Shown here: piece after piece, positions 58,659-64,000 of the stretch | How positions within the stretch are numbered: position 1 is the stretch's first letter | Layout: the number at the start of each line of letters is the position of its first letter | Assembly (NCBI GenBank): GCA_036271555.1 | Contig: DATBAK010000019.1 | Coordinates: 62,001 to 126,000, forward strand | Origin: Acidimicrobiia bacterium | Lineage (GTDB): Bacteria > Actinomycetota > Acidimicrobiia > IMCC26256 > PALSA-610 | Direction: 5' to 3' | Length of the DNA: 64,000 bases | Program-made: the position numbers and the translations under genes | Notes under the pieces: generated by a model | What the model saw: only the letters and a program-made list of their open reading frames with translations | What the model was told of the DNA's origin: nothing | Databases searched by the model: none

Positions 58659-59147
58659 ATGGACGTCTCGAAATACCGGCACGAGGGCTCGATCGCGATC
58701 GACCGGTCGCCCCACGACGTGTACGCGCTCGTCAGCGATGTGACGCGTATCGGCGAGCTCAGCCCCGTCTGCGCGTCGTCGGCGTGGACCGATCCCGCGC
58801 GGGTGGGCAACGAGGGCGCGTGGTTCACGGGGCACAACGTGATCGGCGACCTGTCGTGGGACACGCAGTGCGAGGTCGTCGCCGCGCAGCCCGGGCGTGA
58901 GTTCGCGTGGATCAACCACGGTCCCGCGGGCGACGTCGCACTCGTTCGGTGGGGCTACCGCTTCCAGCCCGCCGGTACGGGAACCACGGTGACGGAGTCG
59001 TGGCAGATCCTGCCCGCGTACCCCGACTTCGTCGGCGGACGCGATCCGAACATGGACGTCGCGAAGCGCATGGACGGCATGGCCGACCTCGCGCGCACGG
59101 GCATCGATCAGACGCTCGCGAACCTGAAGCGCATCGCCGAAGCCTGA
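58659..59147 (+). CDS. SRPBCC/polyketide-cyclase-like START-domain protein
   Basis: 162 residues, one START-like helix-grip domain: GSIAIDRSPHDVYALVSDVTRIGELSPVC, an AWTDPARVGNEGAWFTGHN strand region, VVAAQPGREFAWINHGPAGD, and the long C-terminal helix MDGMADLARTGIDQTLANLK. These proteins bind lipophilic ligands in a central cavity; the ligand cannot be predicted. A -10 hexamer 7 nt upstream sets the ATG. The DUF4326 gene follows after 16 nt. Confidence 0.87.
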   Translation: MDVSKYRHEGSIAIDRSPHDVYALVSDVTRIGELSPVCASSAWTDPARVGNEGAWFTGHNVIGDLSWDTQCEVVAAQPGREFAWINHGPAGDVALVRWGYRFQPAGTGTTVTESWQILPAYPDFVGGRDPNMDVAKRMDGMADLARTGIDQTLANLKRIAEA

Positions 59148-59163
59148 TCGCGAGATCGCGTCG

Positions 59164-59439
59164 GTGCCGCGCCGATACCAACGTTCGCGTCGAAAGGGTG
59201 CGCGACTGCCCGAGGGTGTCGTCGTCGTGACCCGTCCCACGAAGTGGGGCAACCCGCATCCGCTGTCGCTCGGCCGGGCCGAAGCCGTGCGGCTCTACGA
59301 AGCCGACCTGCAAGCCGGTCGGCTCACGATCTCGATCGACGAGGTCCGCGCCGAGCTGCGCGGCCGCGACCTTGCGTGTTACTGCCCGCTCGACGGGCCC
59401 TGCCACGCCGACGTGCTGTTGCAGATCGCGAACCATTGA
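59164..59439 (+). CDS. DUF4326 domain protein
   Basis: 91 residues. The DUF4326 core is VVVVTRPTKWGNPHPLSLGR to LACYCPLDGPCHADVLLQIA, a fold often found in phages and mobile regions and carrying a conserved CYCP..PCHAD cysteine/histidine motif that may bind metal or DNA-derived ligands. The N-terminal 17 residues are very basic (RRYQRSRRKGAR). GTG start. Its stop overlaps the start of the kinase-like gene (TGATG), so the pair is cotranslated. Function unknown. Confidence 0.85.
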   Translation: MPRRYQRSRRKGARLPEGVVVVTRPTKWGNPHPLSLGRAEAVRLYEADLQAGRLTISIDEVRAELRGRDLACYCPLDGPCHADVLLQIANH

Positions 59440-60305
59440 TGGACGACGCACTGCGCGCCACGATCGAGCGCGCGCTCGGGAGTGCGATCGTCGACGCGCG
59501 GCGCGTGCACGGCGGCGATGTCGCGGTCGCGTACGCGGTCGCGCTCGACGACGGCCGGCGCGTCTTCGCGAAGACGCATCCGAGCGCCCCGCCGAACTTC
59601 TTCACGACCGAGGCCGCGGGGCTCGCGTGGCTTCGCGAGCCCGCGGTGATCCCCGTTCCCGAAGTGCTCGCGGTGTCGGACGCGCCGCCGAACCACCTCG
59701 TGCTGGAATGGATCGACGAAGGCGGCCGCGCGTCGAACGACGACGCCGAAGCCGCGCTCGGTACCGCGCTCGCGACACTGCACGCGGCCGGCGCGCCGGC
59801 GTTCGGGCGCGAGGACCGTCGCAGCACCGGCAGCCGCGGCCTGCCCAACGAGCCGGCCGCGACGTGGGCCGAGTTCTACCGGGACAATCGGCTGCTCCCA
59901 CTGGCCCGACTCGCACGCGACGCAAACGCGCTGCCGGGGTCGGCGATCGCGCAGCTCGAACGAGTCGCCGCGCACCTCGAAGACCACGGCGCCGCCGACG
60001 AGCCGCCCGCGCGGTTGCACGGCGATCTCTGGGCCGGCAATCGGCTCGTCGACGGGCGCGGTCGCAGTTGGCTCATCGATCCCGCGGCGCACGGCGGTCA
60101 CCGCGAGTTCGACCTCGCGATGATGCGGTTGTTCGGCGGTTTCGGCGCGCGCTGCTTCGACGCCTACGACGCCGCGTGGCCGCTCGAGACCGGCTGGCAA
60201 GACCGCGTCACGCTCCACCAGATCGCGCCGCTCGTCGTGCATGCGATCAAGTTCGGCGGCAGTTATGTGGCCGCCGCGCAGCGCGCGATCGCGACGTACG
60301 CCTGA
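59439..60305 (+). CDS. Fructosamine kinase family protein
   Basis: 288 residues with a protein-kinase-like (APH) fold: GGDVAVAYAVALDDGRRVFAKTHPSAP with the ATP-binding lysine, FFTTEAAGLAWLREP, HLVLEWIDEG, LHGDLWAGN as the catalytic loop (HGDxxxxN) and WLIDPAAHGGHREFDLAMM with the metal-binding Asp. Family members phosphorylate ketosamine-modified proteins or ribulosamines to reverse glycation. The start overlaps the DUF4326 stop. Confidence 0.9.
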   Translation: MDDALRATIERALGSAIVDARRVHGGDVAVAYAVALDDGRRVFAKTHPSAPPNFFTTEAAGLAWLREPAVIPVPEVLAVSDAPPNHLVLEWIDEGGRASNDDAEAALGTALATLHAAGAPAFGREDRRSTGSRGLPNEPAATWAEFYRDNRLLPLARLARDANALPGSAIAQLERVAAHLEDHGAADEPPARLHGDLWAGNRLVDGRGRSWLIDPAAHGGHREFDLAMMRLFGGFGARCFDAYDAAWPLETGWQDRVTLHQIAPLVVHAIKFGGSYVAAAQRAIATYA

Positions 60306-60352
60306 CCGTCGCCGCGGCCCGGCCGCCGAGATAGGGTCCGCCGAACACCGAG

Positions 60353-61558
60353 ATGCGGGGGCGGAGCATGGGGCGCGACAGGACGGGTTTCGTCGTTGCG
60401 ATCGCGTTGTCGACCGCGTTCGCCTTCGGTTTCGCAGGCACACCGGCGGGCGCCGCGCCGGCGCCGGTGCAGGGAACGCTGAACTCCGTGTCGTGCACCG
60501 CGACGACCGCATGCGTCGCCGTGGGTTCGTACGTGAACGCCGGTAACACGGTCACGCTGGCGGAACGATGGAACGGCACCGCGTGGACGAAGCAGGCCAC
60601 GCCGAACCCCGCGGGCGGTACCGAGATCGCGCTCAACGGCGTGTCGTGCACGTCGGTGACGAACTGCCTCGCGGTCGGCTCGTACTTCGACGACAGCGGG
60701 ATCGCGCCGCTCGCCGAGCTCTGGAACGGCACGAAGTGGACGATCAAGACCGTCCCGCTCCCGACCGGTGGACGGGGTGGTGGGTTCAACGGCGTGTCGT
60801 GTGTCGCGGCGAAGTGCACCGCGGTCGGCTTCTTCGCCGACAGCGCGAATCAGAACGAGGCCCTCGCCGAGTCGTGGAACGGCAGCACGTTCACCGCGCA
60901 GAGCGTGTCCGCGCCCGCCGGCGCGACGACCAACACCTTGAACGCGGTGTCGTGCAGCCCCGCGCCGAGCGTCCACTGCGAAGCGGTCGGCTGGTACTAC
61001 CACGACGGTTTCTTCATCTCGACGACGCTCGCCGAAGGGTGGGACGGCACCGCGTGGTCGCTTCAGACTGCGCCCGTGCCGCCCAACGCCGAAGGGGGGA
61101 GCGTCCCGACCGGCATTTCGTGCACCGCGCCGCGCGCGTGCACGGCGGTCGGGAACGCGTTCAACGGTGGCGACGCGCCGGTTCCCGGCTGGGCGCAACG
61201 CTGGAACGGCACCGCGTGGTCGAACCAGAACCTGCGCAGCCCGAAGACCGCGATCTTCAGCCAGCCCGCCGCGGTCTCGTGCAGCACGCCCGGGCCGCCG
61301 TGCACCGCGGTCGGCCGCTACGCCAACGGCTCGACGTTCCTGAGCTTCGCGGCGGGGCGCACGGGCACGCGCTGGAAGCCGGAGAAGACGCCGCAGCCGA
61401 AGGACTCGACCGGCTCCGCGCTCGGCGGCGTCTCGTGCGTGTCGCCGACCGCGTGCACGGCGGTGGGCAACGCGTCGAACGCAGGGAACGTGCCGCTGAC
61501 CCTCGCCGAGCTGTGGAACGGCACGAAGTGGACGATCCAGAAGACGCCGGTTCCGTAA
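60353..61558 (+). CDS. Secreted protein of seven VSC..C.AVG repeats
   Basis: 401 residues. Signal peptide about 1-34 (GFVVAIALSTAFAFGFAGTP, AGA). The mature chain consists of about seven repeats of some 50 residues, each LNGVSCTS...C.AVG.Y followed by LAE.WNGTKWTIQ..P.P.G, probably blades of a beta-propeller with one disulfide each. Similar proteins are common in actinobacterial secretomes; the ligand is unknown. A TAGGGT -10 lies at 60332-60337, 15 nt upstream of the ATG. ATG 60368 is an alternative start. Confidence 0.82.
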   Translation: MRGRSMGRDRTGFVVAIALSTAFAFGFAGTPAGAAPAPVQGTLNSVSCTATTACVAVGSYVNAGNTVTLAERWNGTAWTKQATPNPAGGTEIALNGVSCTSVTNCLAVGSYFDDSGIAPLAELWNGTKWTIKTVPLPTGGRGGGFNGVSCVAAKCTAVGFFADSANQNEALAESWNGSTFTAQSVSAPAGATTNTLNAVSCSPAPSVHCEAVGWYYHDGFFISTTLAEGWDGTAWSLQTAPVPPNAEGGSVPTGISCTAPRACTAVGNAFNGGDAPVPGWAQRWNGTAWSNQNLRSPKTAIFSQPAAVSCSTPGPPCTAVGRYANGSTFLSFAAGRTGTRWKPEKTPQPKDSTGSALGGVSCVSPTACTAVGNASNAGNVPLTLAELWNGTKWTIQKTPVP

Positions 61559-61595
61559 CGCCGGAGCTTGCGCAGATCGCGCGCGTCGCCGAGAG

Positions 61596-62576
61596 TTGAG
61601 CGTGCTGTTCGGTCTGCGGTTCGACTTCCGGAATCCCGACCTCGCGGGCACGGCGATGGCCGACCGCTACGCGGCCGCGCTCGACATGGTCGAGTGGGCC
61701 GACGCGCGCGGCTGCGTGAGCGTCGCGGTGTCGGAGCACCACTCGTCGCCCGACGGCTACCTGCCGAGCCCGTTGCCGATGGTCGCGGCGATGGTCGCGC
61801 GCACGAAGAACGTGCGCTTTCTCGTGGCCGCGTTGATCGCGCCGTTCTACGACCCGATCCGGCTCGCCGAGGATCTCGTCGTGCTCGACCATCTCAGTCG
61901 CGGCCGCGTCGACGTGATCGTCGCGGGCGGCTACGTGCACGAGGAGTTCGCGCTGTACGGCGTGCCGATGCGCGAGCGCGCGGCGCGTGTGACCGAAGTG
62001 GTGACGACGTTGAAGGCCGCGTTCACGGGCGCGCCGTTCGAGTTCCGAGGTCGGACCGTGCACGTGACCCCGCCCCCGTTTCGCGACGGCGGTCCCGCGA
62101 TCATCCTCGGCGGCAGCAGCGAGCCCGCGGCCCGGCGCGCCGCGCGCATCGCCGACGGCTTCATCCCGTCGGTGCCCGAGGTGTGGGGCTTCTACCGCGA
62201 CGAGGTGCAGCAGCTCGGCCGGCCCGATCCGGGTCCGAGCCCCGTCGGCGACAACCGCACGGTCGCGCTCGCCGAGGACGCCGACGACGGATGGCACGCG
62301 CACGCGCCGTACTTCCTGCACGAGACGAACGCGTACGGCGCGTGGCAGGCGCAGGACGACATCGCCTCGCCGTACCGCGTCGTCGCCAATGCCGATCAGT
62401 TGCGGGCGAGCGGCCGCTACGCGGTGCTCACCCCCGACGAGCTGATCGGCGAGCTGCGCGCCGCGCCGTTCCCGTTCGCGATGCTCCACCCCCTGTGCGG
62501 CGGCATCCCGCCCGAGCTCGCGTGGTCGAGCCTGCGCCTGCTCGAGGCGCACGTACTGCCGGCGTTCGCGACCTGA
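61596..62576 (+). CDS. LLM-class, probably F420-dependent, oxidoreductase
   Basis: 326 residues of a luciferase-like TIM barrel. LFGLRFDFRNPDLAGTAMAD starts the barrel, SVAVSEHHSSPDGYLPSPLP contains the typical EHH, FLVAALIAPFYDPIRLAEDL and LDHLSRGRVDVIVAGGYVHEEF follow, and PAIILGGSSEPAARRAARIADGFIP is the substrate-cofactor loop. In actinobacteria these use F420 or FMN. The start is TTG 61596 or GTG 61602; no ribosome site decides. The substrate is unknown. Confidence 0.86.
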   Translation: MSVLFGLRFDFRNPDLAGTAMADRYAAALDMVEWADARGCVSVAVSEHHSSPDGYLPSPLPMVAAMVARTKNVRFLVAALIAPFYDPIRLAEDLVVLDHLSRGRVDVIVAGGYVHEEFALYGVPMRERAARVTEVVTTLKAAFTGAPFEFRGRTVHVTPPPFRDGGPAIILGGSSEPAARRAARIADGFIPSVPEVWGFYRDEVQQLGRPDPGPSPVGDNRTVALAEDADDGWHAHAPYFLHETNAYGAWQAQDDIASPYRVVANADQLRASGRYAVLTPDELIGELRAAPFPFAMLHPLCGGIPPELAWSSLRLLEAHVLPAFAT

Positions 62577-62587
62577 TCGGCCCACAT

Positions 62588-62661
62588 CTAAGGCATCGGC
62601 GCCGGATCTGAGCCTTCCTCCCGATGTGCGAGTGCCTGCCTTAGGTCGATCCTGAGTACAG
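62588..62661 (+). promoter_or_regulatory. 74-nt conserved leader element, copy B
   Basis: Lies 20 nt before the 40-aa gene. Its ends are a perfect 8-bp inverted repeat (CTAAGGCA at 62588 and TGCCTTAG at 62637). Internal blocks and spacing equal those of copy A at 56282-56355. Confidence 0.55.
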
Positions 62662-62681
62662 GACCGAGCCTGGAGGCCGTG

Positions 62682-62804
62682 ATGATCCCGACAACGACGC
62701 AATTCACCTGGAACCTCGTCTCCGACGAGCGCCGAGCGCGCGAGATGGCGGCCGCGTACTGGCGACTGGGCCGGCACGTGCGGACGCGTCGCCGTGTGGC
62801 GTAG
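62682..62804 (+). CDS. 40-aa small protein downstream of element B
   Basis: ATG 62682 with GGAGG 5-10 nt upstream (62672-62676). The product is short and amphipathic: MIPTTTQFTWNLVSDERRAR at the start and a very basic end (RHVRTRRRVA). The leader element, the Shine-Dalgarno and the matching codon use argue that it is real. No family known. It ends 19 nt before the ATPase gene. Confidence 0.55.
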   Translation: MIPTTTQFTWNLVSDERRAREMAAAYWRLGRHVRTRRRVA

Positions 62805-62823
62805 CCGCGGATCGGCGGCGACA

Positions 62824-64000
62824 ATGCCGTCGGTGGTGTCGAGAGTCTCGAGTCCGGCGTTCATCGGACGGGCCGAGGCGCTCGCCCGGCTCGAGGCCGC
62901 GGTCGACCGGGCCGCGACGAGCGCCGCGACCGCGGTCGTCGTCGGCGGCGAGGCGGGCGTCGGCAAGTCCCGGCTCGTGCACGAGCTCGCGGCGCGCTGC
63001 TCGTACGCACGCGTGCTCCGTGGCGCGTGCATCGAGCTCGGCGACAGTGGTCCGCCGTTCGGACCCATCGTCGAGGTGCTGCGGACGCTCGTGCGCGAAG
63101 ACGGTGCGCCCGCGATCCGCGCCGCCGCGGGTCCTGCCGCCGACGAGCTCGGCCGGCTCGTCCCCGAGCTCGCGCCCGCGGTCGCCGAGGAGCGGTTGGA
63201 AGCTCACGGCGCGGGCCGCGTCTTCGAGGTCGTGCTCGCGCTGTTCGAGCGGCTCGCGCTCGAGCGCCCGCTGCTGATCGTCGTCGAGGACCTCCACTGG
63301 GCCGACCACTCGACCCGCCACGTGCTCTCGTACCTCGTGCACCAGCTCGGCCCGGCGCGGGTCGCGCTCGTCGCGACGTTCCGCAGCGACGAGATCAACC
63401 GCCGGCATCCACTGCGGCCCTTCCTCGCGGAGGTGGAGCGCAGCGGCCGCGTCGAGCGCATCGACCTGCCGCGCTTCGACCGCGACGAGGTCGCCGCACT
63501 CCTCGAGGGCATCCTCGACGCAGATCCTCCGACCGCGCTCGTCGACACCGTGTTCACGCGGGCCGAAGGCAACGCGTTCTTCACCGAGGAGCTCGTGGCC
63601 GCGGGCGCCGACCAGCCTGCGCTCGACCTGCCGCCGTCGCTGCGCGATGTGCTGCTCGTGCGGGTCGAGCGACTCTCGCCCCCGGCCCAGGAGCTGCTCC
63701 GCATCGCCGCGGCCGCGGGGCGCACCGTCTCCGACGCGCTGCTGGCCGCGGTCGCGCATCGCGACGACATCGAGCTCGCAGAACAGCTACGCGAAGCCAT
63801 CGAGCAACAGCTCATCGAACGGGTCGGCGACGACGGCTACGGCTTCCGCCACGCGCTCCTCCAGGAAGCGCTCGTCGGCGAGCTGCTGCCGGGTGAACGC
63901 GTCGACGTGCACGCCGACTACGCGCGCGCGATCAGCGAGCGGCCGGAGCGCGTCGGTGGCGACCGTGTGAACGTGACCGCATTGCTGGCACACCATTGGT
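62824..64000 (+). CDS. AAA/LuxR-type regulator ATPase (3' end cut by window)
   Basis: 392 residues visible, open to the window end. FIGRAEALARLEAAVDRAAT, Walker A VVVGGEAGVGKSRLVHELAA (about 38-57), Walker B LLIVVEDLHWADHSTRHVLS (about 150), RVALVATFRSDEINRRHPLR and the winged-helix-like region SLRDVLLVRVERLSPPAQEL. It is paralogous to the LuxR-type protein at 51170-54142, so a C-terminal HTH or an adenylate-cyclase partner is expected outside the window. ATG 62824 begins just before the conserved IGR motif. Confidence 0.88.
   Translation, partial: MPSVVSRVSSPAFIGRAEALARLEAAVDRAATSAATAVVVGGEAGVGKSRLVHELAARCSYARVLRGACIELGDSGPPFGPIVEVLRTLVREDGAPAIRAAAGPAADELGRLVPELAPAVAEERLEAHGAGRVFEVVLALFERLALERPLLIVVEDLHWADHSTRHVLSYLVHQLGPARVALVATFRSDEINRRHPLRPFLAEVERSGRVERIDLPRFDRDEVAALLEGILDADPPTALVDTVFTRAEGNAFFTEELVAAGADQPALDLPPSLRDVLLVRVERLSPPAQELLRIAAAAGRTVSDALLAAVAHRDDIELAEQLREAIEQQLIERVGDDGYGFRHALLQEALVGELLPGERVDVHADYARAISERPERVGGDRVNVTALLAHHW

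Overview
The window is a GC-rich chromosomal segment (roughly 70 % G+C by eye) from an actinobacterium, probably a deep-branching or uncultured one such as an Acidimicrobiia-like lineage. The grounds are the GlnR/glnA/glnII set, an F420-type oxidoreductase, the actinobacterial 'helicase/secretion' Tad pilus neighbourhood with HAD-IB, CpaE-like and DUF4244 proteins, a CeoB/CeoC-type pair of TrkA proteins beside a KimA-like permease, and abundant GTG starts. The genus is inference. I see no phage, insertion sequence or CRISPR array. Both ends cut genes: an ABC ATPase on the left and an AAA/LuxR-type ATPase on the right.

Layout. 1-4.9 kb: ABC-2 exporter, then an Fe-S locus (mrp divergent from a SufR-like regulator and an ErpA/IscA protein), then a Tat lipoprotein with a thioredoxin-like domain. 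4.9-7.4 kb: a shortened [2Fe-2S]/xanthine-dehydrogenase-like fusion, ridA and a 50-aa membrane protein. 7.4-10.6 kb: nitrogen locus (glnR, GSI-alpha, GSII) with a candidate GlnR operator. 10.6-16.3 kb: two transporters, nadE and small proteins. 16.3-20.5 kb: a three-gene ferritin-like operon and a Tat amine oxidase with a small ABM-fold protein. 20.8-22.9 kb: a primary-type sigma factor, a secreted protein, selenocysteine tRNA and a 24-aa protein.

22.9-30.7 kb: the Tad pilus locus, closed by a convergent DEAH helicase. 30.7-36.2 kb: an LCP protein, a lipoprotein and the potassium locus. 36.2-40.1 kb: a DtxR-family regulator, H+-pyrophosphatase and DedA. 40.3-46.3 kb: topA, an MFS protein, tmk and holB. 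46.3-64 kb: mainly secreted and accessory proteins (neprosin-like, RCC1-repeat, Gly-rich/Calx-beta, SCXXXC-repeat), a large LuxR-type regulator, gene remnants and two copies of a 74-nt regulatory element.

A theme visible only at the DNA level is leaderless initiation. At least nine genes have a TANNNT -10 hexamer ending 6-7 nt before their ATG or GTG. This rule fixes several start sites. It also exposes a DtxR-family gene whose codon at exactly that place is ATC. The strongest candidates for undescribed biology are the two 74-nt leader elements, the paired promoter/leader copies in the Tad locus, the interlocked mrp/sufR promoters, the degenerate molybdopterin fusion and the ferritin-like operon.
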